From positions 1 through 34,923 of the forward strand of contig JASMDM010000109.1 of the NCBI GenBank assembly GCA_030752795.1: a stretch of DNA of 34,923 bases, in the 5' to 3' direction. The DNA is from SAR202 cluster bacterium. Its GTDB lineage: Bacteria > Chloroflexota > Dehalococcoidia > Lucifugimonadales > UBA1123. Under the pieces are notes generated by a model, which saw only the letters and a program-made list of their open reading frames with translations, was not told the DNA's origin and searched no databases. The number at the start of each line of letters is the position of its first letter. Within the stretch, counting starts at the first letter, position 1. The position numbers and the translations under genes are program-made. Below, in pieces: positions 8,017 to 16,385 of the stretch.

Positions 8017-8835
8017 CTAGCGTCCCAGCCACACAGGCTTGCGCTTCTCGACGAAGGACCGGGGGCCTTCCCTGGATTTCGAGTCCTCAGAGTTTCGCAG
8101 TTTGGCGCCGACGATCCGGTCGAGCTCCCACGCCGTTTTCGCCTCTGACTCGTGGTACTCAAGCGGCAGATCCATGGTCTTGGTGGCGATCTCTTTGCTC
8201 ACCCTGGCCGCGATTGGTGAGTTCTCGTTGATCGTGTTTGCCATCGCCATGGCCTCGTCCATCACTTGGTCCGGCTCAACGATCTTGTTAATGAGGCCAA
8301 TTCGGTAGGCTTCCTCAACCGAGATCCGCTGGCCGGTCAATAGCATTTGCATGGCAATTTTCTTGGGCACGTGTCGGGGAAGTCGATGGATGCCGCCATC
8401 GCCAGGGAAGCCGCCAATGTTCCTGATCTCGGGAACGCCGAAGCTCGACCTGTTGGACGCAATGATGATGTCGCACGCCATCGCGATCTCGAGGCCGCCG
8501 CCCAGGCAGTAGCCGTCGACTGCCGCGATGAGCGGCTTCCAAATTTCACGATGGGCCATCCCGCCTTCCTGATGCGGCGAGTCAGCAGCCTTGGACACTC
8601 TCTCACCGGCAGGGCGCTCGGTCATCTCTTTGATGTCCGAGCCGGCGCAGAACGCTTTGCCGCCGTATCCGGTGATGATCCCAATCCAGATGTCTTGATC
8701 CTCGAGAAAGTCGGTAAATATGTCATACATAGTCGCATTGGTCTCCAATGCAACCGCATTCATCCGCTCGGGGCGATTGATTGTTACGACGGCAATCCGA
8801 CCTTTCTTTTCGTAGATAACTTCTTGATTCGCCAT
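8017..8835 (-). CDS. Enoyl-CoA hydratase/isomerase family protein
   Basis: This 272-residue crotonase-fold protein carries the oxyanion-hole segments FCAGSDIKEM (62-71) and GYCLGGGLEIAMACD (108-122). Both catalytic glutamates of true hydratases are present, Glu116 in GGGLE and Glu136 in FGVPEI. It likely hydrates a trans-2-enoyl-CoA in a beta-oxidation-like path. The C-terminal RSFVEKRKPVW is also typical of the family. GGAGG precedes the ATG. It is the last gene of a minus-strand run with the P-loop-like gene and the CoA transferase, with gaps of about 75 bp, which supports a shared acyl-CoA pathway. The actual substrate is unknown. Confidence 0.9.
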   Translation of the reverse strand: MANQEVIYEKKGRIAVVTINRPERMNAVALETNATMYDIFTDFLEDQDIWIGIITGYGGKAFCAGSDIKEMTERPAGERVSKAADSPHQEGGMAHREIWKPLIAAVDGYCLGGGLEIAMACDIIIASNRSSFGVPEIRNIGGFPGDGGIHRLPRHVPKKIAMQMLLTGQRISVEEAYRIGLINKIVEPDQVMDEAMAMANTINENSPIAARVSKEIATKTMDLPLEYHESEAKTAWELDRIVGAKLRNSEDSKSREGPRSFVEKRKPVWLGR

Positions 8836-8867
8836 GGGAACCTCCGTATTTTGTTTCTGACTAGCGA

Positions 8868-8890
8868 GACCCGGAGTTCAACTCCGGGTC
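8868..8890 (-). terminator. Intercistronic palindrome hairpin
   Basis: A perfect 11-bp inverted repeat (GACCCGGAGTT and its complement) with a single central base lies between the P-loop-like gene and the enoyl-CoA hydratase gene. No T-run follows on the minus strand, so it is more likely an attenuator or mRNA-processing hairpin than a full terminator. Confidence 0.5.
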
Positions 8891-8909
8891 AGCTGTTGAC
8901 AGGCTTTGG

Positions 8910-9602
8910 CTAGCCGGAATGCGCCTTGATGCGCCCGCGATCGTGATCGGTAAAATGGGACTCCATCAACGCTGTCAGCTTTTGCAGCGTCTCGTCCGGC
9001 GTGTCCGAGCTCGTGTCGACGTGAATCTTGGGGCCGAGCTCCGACTTCGCTACGAGTCGTTCGTATTCGGACATGACTTCCCCGATGTCGGCTTCTTTCA
9101 ACGGGCTGTTGGAGTGATGAGACGTACCTCTCAACTCAGACATCCGCTGGCGGATCACAACTTCGTCCGCGGTCATGTGCACGATGACGATCGGGTCCGA
9201 CGTGATCGTTTTCGCCCTGGCTTCGACCTGTTCGAACACGGCTTCGCGGTCGAACTGGTCACCGGGCAGGCCGTACCCGTAGTACTTTCTGGCATAGATC
9301 GATTCCTCGATGTGGAAGCCGATGGTGAGGTCGTCCGCCGAGTTGTAATGGTGCAGATGGTAGTACATGCTGTATCGGTGATACATCTCCTTCAGCTTCG
9401 GAGACAGAGCGAGTATCTGCTTCTGCTCTTCGAGCGTCGTGTCGTCCGGGTGGCCCGACGTATGCGGCAGCTTGGAGTGGTCGTGGATCAGGCCGCCCGC
9501 GAACGGTTCACCCATGATCTCCGTCTTCCACGCGCTGAGTTTGTTGGCAATCGTCGTCGCTCCGACATATTCGATCCCCGCGAGTATTACTTTCAAAGTC
9601 AA
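8910..9602 (-). CDS. P-loop-like protein with altered Walker A, unknown function
   Basis: This 230-residue protein starts at a TTG with AAGGAGG just upstream. Its N-terminus MTLKVILAGIEYVGATTIANKL follows the nucleotide-kinase pattern strand-loop-helix, but the loop reads G9-I-E-Y-V-G14-A15-T16-T17, with Ala where the Walker A lysine should be. Later segments (IVIVHMTADEVVIRQRMSE near 140-160) resemble the strand and LID-like Arg region of adenylate or shikimate kinase-type NMP kinases. It may bind nucleotides weakly, act on another ligand, or be a regulatory relative. It lies between the CoA transferase and enoyl-CoA hydratase genes, so a role in that pathway is likely but unproven. I cannot name a specific family. 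Confidence 0.6.
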   Translation of the reverse strand: MTLKVILAGIEYVGATTIANKLSAWKTEIMGEPFAGGLIHDHSKLPHTSGHPDDTTLEEQKQILALSPKLKEMYHRYSMYYHLHHYNSADDLTIGFHIEESIYARKYYGYGLPGDQFDREAVFEQVEARAKTITSDPIVIVHMTADEVVIRQRMSELRGTSHHSNSPLKEADIGEVMSEYERLVAKSELGPKIHVDTSSDTPDETLQKLTALMESHFTDHDRGRIKAHSG

Positions 9603-9677
9603 TTCCTCCTTCCGAAGTCAGTCCGGCGAAACGCCAGTCGCCTGGCCTCCGCATCTGCCGTCTATCGGCAACGATCT

Positions 9678-10895
9678 CTAGACCGCGCCGTCCTGTTTCG
9701 CTTGCTCGATCTCGTCGGGACTGAAACCTATCGACGCCATGATCTCCTCGGTGTGCTGGCCCTGTTTCGGCGGCGCCATACGGATCTGAGCGGGCGTCTT
9801 CGACAGCTTATAGGGAATGCCCGGCATCTTGAGCTCGCCGATTGGGCTGTCAATGGTCACGACCATGTCGTTGTGCAGCACCTGCGGATCGGAGAAAACC
9901 TGTCCGAGGCTGTTGACCGGCGCGACCCAGAGGTCTTCCACCGCCATAAGCGGCAGCCATTCGTCCGTGGTGTGGGGCGCAAGGGCCGTCTCGAGGATTG
10001 ACTCGAATTCGGCTCGATTCTCGTCTCTGACCGGACCTGTGTTGAACCGAGTGTCTTCTTCGAGATTGTCGATGCCAAGCACTCTGCAAAGCCCGGGCAG
10101 CTTCCCGCCGCCCGCAATTGCGATGAATCCGTCTTTCGTCTTGTAGCACCCGTAAGGCGCCGGAATATAAGCGCAGGCGTGGCCGGGGGTTGCGCGGACC
10201 GGGTCGATACCGGTGTTGAGGTAATGCAACGCCGACTCGGATATGGCGGCGACGGTGCCGTTCAGCAGGCTGATGTGGACCTCCTGGCCTTCACCAGTCT
10301 CCGCACGATGGTAGAGGGCGCCCATGACGCCGAACGCGCCGTAATGCGCGCCCATCAGGTCCGATATCGAGAAGCCGATCGCGGTGGGCCGTCCATCGGC
10401 GGACGCGTTCACCGCGCTGAATCCGCCCATGCCCTGTGCGAGCATGTCCTGTCCCGGTCGATTCACGTACGGGCCGTCTTCCCCGTACCCGGACGCGAGA
10501 ACGTAGATGATCGACGGGTTGACCTTGACGCAGTCTTCGTATCCCAGGCCGAGCCGCGCCATGACGCCGGGCCGGAAGTTCGAATAGACGATGTCGGCCT
10601 CTTTGAGCAGTCGATCGATGATCTCGCGACCGGTCTCGGTCTTCAAATCGAGGGTGATGCTTCGCTTGTTGCGGTTGTGCGCAAGGAATGTGGCGGAGAA
10701 GAAGCTGTGGTCGCCGCCCTCCTGGCCGTACGTCTCCGTCTCGCCATAGCGCTGGTCGATTCGACCGGTCACGCGATTGGGCCGCTCCACCTTTATGACG
10801 TCTGCGCCCATGTCGGCCAACATCTGGGTCGCGTGCGGACCCTGCATCATTATCGTGAAGTCCAGTATCTTGATGTTCTCCAGTGGCATGGCCAA
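9678..10895 (-). CDS. Family III CoA transferase (CaiB/BaiF type)
   Basis: This 405-residue protein fits family III CoA transferases. The N-terminal MPLENIKILDFTIMMQGPHATQMLADMGADVIKVE, spread over residues 3-37, is the class signature. Asp150 in RPGQDMLAQGMGG matches the catalytic aspartate that forms the aspartyl-CoA anhydride. These enzymes move CoA between a donor thioester and a free acid to activate it for degradation. The frame begins at TTG 10895 with AGGA five bases upstream; an ATG two codons later at 10889 is the alternative. It is the first gene of the acyl-CoA run that continues with the P-loop-like protein and an enoyl-CoA hydratase. The acid activated is unknown. Confidence 0.92.
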   Translation of the reverse strand: MAMPLENIKILDFTIMMQGPHATQMLADMGADVIKVERPNRVTGRIDQRYGETETYGQEGGDHSFFSATFLAHNRNKRSITLDLKTETGREIIDRLLKEADIVYSNFRPGVMARLGLGYEDCVKVNPSIIYVLASGYGEDGPYVNRPGQDMLAQGMGGFSAVNASADGRPTAIGFSISDLMGAHYGAFGVMGALYHRAETGEGQEVHISLLNGTVAAISESALHYLNTGIDPVRATPGHACAYIPAPYGCYKTKDGFIAIAGGGKLPGLCRVLGIDNLEEDTRFNTGPVRDENRAEFESILETALAPHTTDEWLPLMAVEDLWVAPVNSLGQVFSDPQVLHNDMVVTIDSPIGELKMPGIPYKLSKTPAQIRMAPPKQGQHTEEIMASIGFSPDEIEQAKQDGAV

Positions 10896-11031
10896 AGTTT
10901 TCCTCGCTTTGTATCGAACTGAATGTTCTCAACAGTTGAACCCAGGCTGTCGAGCATCGTGAGTATATCCGAGTCCGTAGCCAAGTCAAACCGGCCCGAT
11001 GTGTTTGCGGCGCGGCGCTCGACGCTATGCG

Positions 11032-11060
11032 TTGACAGGGTAGGGGGCTCTAGCTAAACT
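11032..11060 (+). promoter_or_regulatory. Near-consensus sigma-70 promoter for alcohol dehydrogenase
   Basis: TTGACA (11032-11037), a 17-bp spacer and TAAACT (11055-11060) form a nearly perfect housekeeping promoter. It ends 54 bp before the alcohol dehydrogenase ATG at 11115. It lies in the divergent gap with the CoA transferase operon. Confidence 0.75.
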
Positions 11061-11114
11061 GCGCCCAAGCCAAGTTGAGACGCTCATTCACTGATCGAAT
11101 GCACGGGATTATCA

Positions 11115-12131
11115 ATGCGCGCGGTAGTTCTTCAGAGCCCAGGATCGCTCGAAATAGTCGATAGAGACATCCCACGACCGCACCGCGGCGAGGTGCTCGT
11201 CCGCATCAAGGCCACCGGAATTTGCAGCACCGACCTGATGGTCTACCAGGGCAGGCAACCGGTGACGATGCCGATCGTGCCCGGCCACGAGGGCGCGGGC
11301 GTCGTCGAGGCGGTCGGCGAGGGGGTGGTTGGCTTCCAACTCGGCGATCCGGTGATCGCAGAGGGGAGCTGGGGTTGCCAGATCTGCGCCGCGTGCCAGG
11401 GAGGGCGGGAGCCGCTGTGCCCGAACCGCGTTTCGCAAGGCCGGACCCGGGACGGGACGTTCGCCGAATTCCTCGTCGCCCCGACGCGCGGTCTTCACAT
11501 GATTCCGCGCGATCTCGATTTCGGGATCGCTCAAGCGTTGATCAGCGTTGCGTGTTCCGTCCGAGCCATGCGCAGAGGCAGGCCCGAATTCGGCGACAGC
11601 GTGGCAATCTTCGGGCCGGGTATCGCGGGACTCATCTTGAGCCAGCTTGCCCACGACAACGGAGCGTCCGGCGTCACGATGTTCGGCACCCGTGACTGGC
11701 GGCTGGACATGGCCGCGAACCTGGGCGCGGACGAAACGATCAACGTGCGGCAAGACGGTTGGATGGAGCGCGCCCGGTCGCTGACCAACGACCAGGGCTT
11801 CGATGTGGTGTTCGAGACTTCCGGGGACCCAAACGCCTTGAGCGACGCGTTCGAGCTCGTCAAGACGGGCGGCCGCATCGTCGTGTTCTCGGTGTACGAG
11901 GACGTCATCGACGCCTTCCCCGCGCAGTTGCTGTACCGCAAGGAGGTGAGCGTCATCGGCGTCCGGGGCGGCGCGGGCGGCTATCCGCTTGCGATCGACC
12001 TGGTGCGCGCAGGCCGCGTACAACTCGATCCGCTGGTCACGCACCGCCTGCCGCTTGATGAGGCGCAAGAAGGCTTCCGCCTGATGGAGCGCCGCGACGA
12101 AGGCGTTCAGCGGATCGCGCTGCTGCCTTGA
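11115..12131 (+). CDS. Zinc-dependent alcohol dehydrogenase family protein (MDR)
   Basis: This 338-residue medium-chain dehydrogenase/reductase has the catalytic zinc site Cys37 (GICSTD) and His58-Glu59 (GHEGAG). A structural zinc lobe follows, with cysteines at 88, 91, 94 and 102. The nucleotide-binding motif GPGIAG lies near 177. It oxidises an alcohol, polyol or sugar derivative with NAD(P). Its best matches by eye are sorbitol/threonine dehydrogenase-like proteins, which fits the sugar-acid genes elsewhere in the window. It is transcribed alone from a strong promoter and ends beside a repeat hairpin. The substrate is not predictable. Confidence 0.9.
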   Translation: MRAVVLQSPGSLEIVDRDIPRPHRGEVLVRIKATGICSTDLMVYQGRQPVTMPIVPGHEGAGVVEAVGEGVVGFQLGDPVIAEGSWGCQICAACQGGREPLCPNRVSQGRTRDGTFAEFLVAPTRGLHMIPRDLDFGIAQALISVACSVRAMRRGRPEFGDSVAIFGPGIAGLILSQLAHDNGASGVTMFGTRDWRLDMAANLGADETINVRQDGWMERARSLTNDQGFDVVFETSGDPNALSDAFELVKTGGRIVVFSVYEDVIDAFPAQLLYRKEVSVIGVRGGAGGYPLAIDLVRAGRVQLDPLVTHRLPLDEAQEGFRLMERRDEGVQRIALLP

Positions 12132-12154
12132 CGGCTCTCAATGAGCCGCGGCCA

Positions 12155-12300
12155 TTCCGTAGGGGCGGGTTTCAAATCCTCCCGCGTGTGTCACTTGTAT
12201 TTACTGCAATATTAGGGGTAACAGGCGTCGCATCAGGACGTTTTGCCGATGCTCGCGCTATGCGGTTTTGCGGGCGGGTTTGCCAAACCCGCCCCTACGG
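12155..12300. repeat. Inverted repeat pair with inner hairpin between convergent genes
   Basis: CCGTAGGGGCGGGTTT at 12155-12170 recurs as its exact complement at 12285-12300. The right arm also forms a perfect 10-bp hairpin with 12272-12281 (GGGCGGGTTT, loop GCC, AAACCCGCCC). The element fills the gap between the 3' ends of the alcohol dehydrogenase and acyl-CoA dehydrogenase genes and may act as a two-way terminator. Its compact form suggests a small dispersed repeat element. Confidence 0.6.
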
Positions 12301-12373
12301 GCCCGCACTTTGAACGAACCTGCCGTTTGTCGTCGGGGCTGATATGGCCTCGTTGCAACGGAACGATCGCTGA

Positions 12374-13588
12374 TCACACCACGCCCAAACCCGCCTTGTA
12401 CCGCGCCTCCAGCGCCTTGCCAATCTTCAGGTGAACGATCGACTGGGTGCCGCCGGCATGGTGGAGCATGACCAGGGTGTCGCGAACGTACTTCTCCATC
12501 GGAAGGTCGCGCATGACGCCGGCGCCGCCGAACAGGTCCATCGCTCCGAGCGTGATCCGGCGGGCAGCGTCGGCGCAGAAGACCTTGCACGCGCTGGCCA
12601 GCAAGCCGTTGGGTTCGTCGTGATACGTCGTGGTCCACGCCAAACGCCATAACAACGTTCGACCAGCTTCGAGCGCAACGTAGAGCTCGGCCAAAGTGTT
12701 CTGGACTGCTTGGTGCTGGATGATGATCTTGCCGCCCTGGAATCGTTCGTTGGCAAACCGGACCGCGGCGTCGAGCGCCGCCCGTGCCACGGCGAGAGTG
12801 TGCGCGGAGAGCTCGATGTTGCTCACGGTTCGCATGTACCACTCCTCGGAGTCGCGGCCTTCCTTGCCCCCGAGCAGATCCTCGACCGGGATGCGGACGT
12901 TCTCGAATATGAGCTCAGCGTTCGGGTAGGCGCGGAAGCCGACCTTGTCGTGGATTCGACCGATGCGGAACCCGGGTGTGTCCTTCGGCACGATGAACCG
13001 GCTGACGCCGTCGACCTGGCTCGCGTTCGGGTCTGTCCGGGCGGTCACGATGAACAGCTTGGCAACCGGGCCGTTGGCGATCATGTGCTTCGTTCCGTTT
13101 AGCAGAAAGTGGTCGCCGTTGCGCTCGGCCCTCAACGCCAATCCCTCGCCAGGAGGAGTTTCGTAGTAACCGGAATTGTCCGACCCTGAATTGGGCTCAG
13201 TGATGGCTTGGCCGAGAACGAAGGTGTCGTCTTCGACGAACGCGGGGATGTATCGCTTCTTTTGGTCCTCGGTCGCAGCCATGCTGAGATGTCGTGAAAC
13301 CTTCCAGCACTGGCTGAAGATCTTGCAGCAGCTCATGTCGGCATAAGCAAGCTGATCGATCATGATCGCCTGCGTCAGCAGATCGATGCCTTGGCCTCCC
13401 CACTCGGGCGGGAGCGCCATCGTGCGCAGGCCGATCTCGGAGCCCTTCTTCACAACGTCCCACGGAAAGCTGTCGTGAGCGTCCATGCGATCGAGCTCAG
13501 CGGCAACGGGCATGATCTCTCGCTCGGCGAAGTCGCGGGCCAGCGTCTGCAAAGCTGTTTGCTCTTCGGTCAGGTCGAATCCCAGCAT
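12374..13588 (-). CDS. Acyl-CoA dehydrogenase
   Basis: This 404-residue flavoenzyme shows the N-terminal helical domain (LTEEQTALQTLARDFAERE) and the FAD/acyl-binding strand QAITEPNSGSDNSG (127-140). It also has the middle segment NGTKHMIANG and a C-terminal helical domain. The usual catalytic Glu of short- and medium-chain enzymes, in a YEGT motif, is replaced: residues 376-381 read HHAGGT. Glu259 in SNIELSAH aligns with the base used by isovaleryl-CoA and long-chain dehydrogenases, so activity may be retained through that residue. It introduces an alpha-beta double bond into an acyl-CoA and passes electrons to ETF. A GGGAG site precedes the ATG. It is divergent from the aldehyde:ferredoxin oxidoreductase gene. 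Confidence 0.9.
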   Translation of the reverse strand: MLGFDLTEEQTALQTLARDFAEREIMPVAAELDRMDAHDSFPWDVVKKGSEIGLRTMALPPEWGGQGIDLLTQAIMIDQLAYADMSCCKIFSQCWKVSRHLSMAATEDQKKRYIPAFVEDDTFVLGQAITEPNSGSDNSGYYETPPGEGLALRAERNGDHFLLNGTKHMIANGPVAKLFIVTARTDPNASQVDGVSRFIVPKDTPGFRIGRIHDKVGFRAYPNAELIFENVRIPVEDLLGGKEGRDSEEWYMRTVSNIELSAHTLAVARAALDAAVRFANERFQGGKIIIQHQAVQNTLAELYVALEAGRTLLWRLAWTTTYHDEPNGLLASACKVFCADAARRITLGAMDLFGGAGVMRDLPMEKYVRDTLVMLHHAGGTQSIVHLKIGKALEARYKAGLGVV

Positions 13589-13926
13589 GTCGATCTCCCT
13601 GATTATGATTTCGGATTCCCTCGGTCAACCGCATTATATGTCGGGGCGATTGTGTTGGCTATCGGGCAAATCCACGACATCGCCGGACCTCTCAATCCCC
13701 AGACGGACCGACGGAACTCGGCTGTCACGACCAATACACGCGGTCGCGGACTTTGCGTGCGGAGGAGCCGTCAACAAGTCCGATCACGCCTAAATGTGCA
13801 TTTCGGGATTGACAGAAGTTGGCTACGCATTTACGCTTGCCGCAGGCAAAACTATCGGGCTTTGGCCGCAGTTTAATTCGCACTCGAATTACAGGCGACA
13901 ATGGCGTAACGACAAGGAGGTCATGC
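13589..13926. other. Divergent promoter region between acyl-CoA dehydrogenase and AOR genes
   Basis: No gene is seen. The stretch carries a plus-strand promoter at 13809-13837 for the aldehyde oxidoreductase gene. The promoter of the acyl-CoA dehydrogenase gene should lie at the other end but is not clear. The AOR frame is open from 13819, but the part before 13927 overlaps the promoter and is unlikely to be translated. Confidence 0.5.
13809..13837 (+). promoter_or_regulatory. Candidate promoter for the AOR-MoaD operon
   Basis: TTGACA (13809-13814), a 17-bp spacer and TACGCT (13832-13837) lie about 90 bp before the aldehyde oxidoreductase start. The -35 is perfect and the -10 moderate. Confidence 0.5.
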
Positions 13927-15840
13927 ATGGTAGCGGGTATCGCTAACAAGATTCTCAGGGTGAACCTCACCGAAGGCACCACTACGGTCGACGAGCCAGG
14001 CGAGGAGTTTTATCGGAAGTATTTGGGAGGCGCCGGATTCGTCTCTTATTTCCTGCTGAAAGAAGTCCCGCCAGGCGTAGATCCCCTTGGACCGGAGAAC
14101 AAGCTGATCTTCGCACTGGGCCCGATGACCGGCTTGGCGATGCCGGGCGCGAGCCGCAACTGCATCGGCGCGAAATCGCCTCTGACCGGCGGTTTTTCGA
14201 AGACCGAAGTCGGTGGGTTCTGGCCAATGGAGCTCAAGAAATCCGGATACGACGCCCTGATCATCGAAGGAAAGGCCGACAAGCCGGTCTACTTGCTGAT
14301 AACTGACGAGACCGTCGAAATTCGCGACGCGTCCCATCTCTGGGGCAAGAACGTGATGGAGACCCACGACACGATCACGGAAGAGACAGGCATCAAGGGC
14401 ATCCGAACCGCGGCGATCGGCGCTGGCGGCGAGAACCTGGTCAAGTACGCCTGCGTCATCAACGACCTGAAAGACGCGGCTGGCCGTGGCGGACTCGGTG
14501 CCGTGATGGGCTCCAAGAACCTCAAGGCTGTGGCCTCCCGAGGTCGCTGGCTTCCCGATCGCGAAGTCGCCGACAGGGACAAGATCCGCGAGCTCACGCT
14601 GTACATGAATCGCAACTACTACGATCTTCCCCTCTTCGGCAAGGCGATGCACGATGTCGGCACCGGCGAGCATTCGATGATGATCGGCGGCAACAACATT
14701 GGGAACATGCCGACCCACAACTTCGGCGTGAACTATCTCGAGAACACCGAGAACATCACCGCGACCAAGACGATGGAGGTTTTCGGCGCTGGGATGGAGG
14801 CCTGTGCGGCCTGCGCGATCCGGTGTAAGAAGACCGTCGAGATCGGCCCGCCTTGGAACGTGGACCCACGAAACGGCGGACCCGAATACGAGTCGCTGGC
14901 CTCCCTCGGCGCGGCGTGCGGCGTCGACGACCTCGCCGCCGTCTGCAAGGCTAACGAGCTGGCGAACCTACACTCCCTCGACACAATCTCCTTGGGCGTG
15001 GCGATCGGTTTCGGCATGGAATGCTTCGAGAACGAGATCATCACCCTCGAAGACACCGGCGGCGTCGAACTTCGGTTCGGCAACGCGGACGCCATGCTCC
15101 AGATGATCGACATGATCGCCAATCGACAGGGCATCGGCGACACGCTGGCTGACGGCGTGCGAGCTGCGGCCGAGAAGCTTGGCGGCGGATCCGACGAGTT
15201 CGCGGTGCACGTGAAAGGCCTCGAACTCCCGATGCACGATCCCCGAGTCAAGCAGGGCCTGGGCATCGTCTACTCCGTGGAAGCACACGGCGCCGACCAT
15301 TGCGCCGGACTGCACGACACCGCGGCGACACAGGAATCGCCGGGCCTCGAGCACATGCGAGGAGTTGGCGTCGTTGGGCCGTTGCCGGCTGACGACCTCA
15401 GCGGCGAGAAAGTCGCCAACCAGCGAGCAGTCCACCTCTGGGCCCTATACAGGGACTCGATGGTTTGCTGCTCATTCGTGCCTTGGACCATCCAGCAGCA
15501 GGTCGAGATCATCCGAGCAGTCACTGGCTGGCAGTACACTGTCGCCGAGGCGCTCCTGACAGGCGAGCGCGTGGCGACCATGGGTCGCATCTTCAACCTT
15601 CGCGAGGGCATCACGTCTGACAAAGACACGCTGCCGAAGCGCATGTTTAAGCCGACCACCGCCGGCGCCCTGGTCAACGGCGGCGTCGATCCTGAGAAGA
15701 TGCAGCACGCCATCGGCATGTTCTACACGATGATGGGCTGGGACGCTGAAGACGGCGTCCCGACACCGGAGAAGATCGCACAACTCGGCCTCAGTTGGCT
15801 CGAAGAAGAGGCTCCGTTCCGCGAAGCCGTGACCGCTTAA
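13927..15840 (+). CDS. Aldehyde:ferredoxin oxidoreductase family protein
   Basis: This 637-residue protein has the complete AOR layout: an N-terminal domain (KILRVNLTEG, YLGGAGFVSYFLL, GPMTGLAMPGASRN) that binds the tungsto- or molybdo-bispterin, then helical domains 2 and 3. The 4Fe-4S ligands are Cys293, Cys296 and Cys300 (CAACAIRC) with a fourth cysteine at 514 or 515. AORs oxidise aldehydes to acids and reduce ferredoxin, linking it with the ferredoxin pool also fed by IorAB, whose decarboxylation products can be aldehydes. The chosen ATG at 13927 has AAGGAGG six bases upstream; the frame is open to 13819 but that part overlaps the promoter. It is followed by a MoaD-like gene. The exact aldehyde is unknown. 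Confidence 0.92.
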   Translation: MVAGIANKILRVNLTEGTTTVDEPGEEFYRKYLGGAGFVSYFLLKEVPPGVDPLGPENKLIFALGPMTGLAMPGASRNCIGAKSPLTGGFSKTEVGGFWPMELKKSGYDALIIEGKADKPVYLLITDETVEIRDASHLWGKNVMETHDTITEETGIKGIRTAAIGAGGENLVKYACVINDLKDAAGRGGLGAVMGSKNLKAVASRGRWLPDREVADRDKIRELTLYMNRNYYDLPLFGKAMHDVGTGEHSMMIGGNNIGNMPTHNFGVNYLENTENITATKTMEVFGAGMEACAACAIRCKKTVEIGPPWNVDPRNGGPEYESLASLGAACGVDDLAAVCKANELANLHSLDTISLGVAIGFGMECFENEIITLEDTGGVELRFGNADAMLQMIDMIANRQGIGDTLADGVRAAAEKLGGGSDEFAVHVKGLELPMHDPRVKQGLGIVYSVEAHGADHCAGLHDTAATQESPGLEHMRGVGVVGPLPADDLSGEKVANQRAVHLWALYRDSMVCCSFVPWTIQQQVEIIRAVTGWQYTVAEALLTGERVATMGRIFNLREGITSDKDTLPKRMFKPTTAGALVNGGVDPEKMQHAIGMFYTMMGWDAEDGVPTPEKIAQLGLSWLEEEAPFREAVTA

Positions 15841-15901
15841 AGCATCGGATCGTGACCGGATGGCATCAGATGTGTAGGGTTGTGGGGAGGAGGTGCGTGC
15901 C

Positions 15902-16135
15902 ATGCTCGTGAAAGTGGAACTGCTGGGCGACCTCGGGAAATCGACCGAAAACGGAGACCGAAAGGTCGAAGTCGAAGTCGACACTGGAATGACTGTAGGC
16001 GAGGTTCTGGAAAGTCTCGGGGTGACTCGGGACCAAACCTGGAACGCCGCGATGAACGGCAACCTCGCCTACGAGACCGATGTCGTCGCCGAAGGCGCAA
16101 CTCTGATCGTGTTCCCGCCGATCCAGGGGGGTTAG
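15902..16135 (+). CDS. MoaD/ThiS-like sulfur carrier protein
   Basis: This 77-residue beta-grasp protein ends in Gly-Gly after VFPPIQ, the signature of MoaD-type sulfur carriers, whose C-terminal thiocarboxylate donates sulfur to form the dithiolene of molybdopterin or tungstopterin. The core VEVEVDTGMTVGEVLESLG and EGATLIVFPP fits the fold. The ATG at 15902 has an AGGAGG site; an in-frame GTG at 15893 is a less likely start. Pairing with an AOR gene 61 bp upstream is common and indicates a dedicated pterin sulfur carrier for that enzyme. The unit ends in a strong terminator. No MoaE partner is in the window. Confidence 0.88.
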   Translation: MLVKVELLGDLGKSTENGDRKVEVEVDTGMTVGEVLESLGVTRDQTWNAAMNGNLAYETDVVAEGATLIVFPPIQGG

Positions 16136-16201
16136 GGCGGGGCCACGTACTCGGATTCAGGTGTGTTCGTCTCGACGGCCCGTGACCGTGAGTTACGAAT
16201 C

Positions 16202-16243
16202 TAGCGCCGCCGCCGAACCAATGCGGCGGCGCTAATCGTTTTT
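16202..16243 (+). terminator. Rho-independent terminator of the AOR-MoaD operon
   Basis: A perfect 12-bp GC-rich stem (TAGCGCCGCCGC and complement) with a 9-base loop is followed by ATCGTTTTT. It lies 66 bp after the MoaD stop and before the convergent MFS pseudogene. Confidence 0.9.
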
Positions 16244-16385
16244 GTCGGCAGCGCCCAAATCCGCCACACGCCCTCAAAAGTTTGGCGCCGGAAAACCTCC
16301 ATTGTCGACGCTGGGATGACACCAAGGCTCGATTTCAATAGCCCCACAACCTGCGTCAAGCGCCAACACTTGGCATCCCCTCGCT

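Noticed and set aside
8919..10001. 360-codon plus-strand open frame
   Set aside because: It runs antisense across two recognised minus-strand genes (P-loop-like and CoA transferase) and has the Arg/Val-rich composition of a shadow frame.
12155..12300. CRISPR array
   Set aside because: Only one inverted pair is present, with no regularly spaced direct repeats. No cas genes occur in the window.
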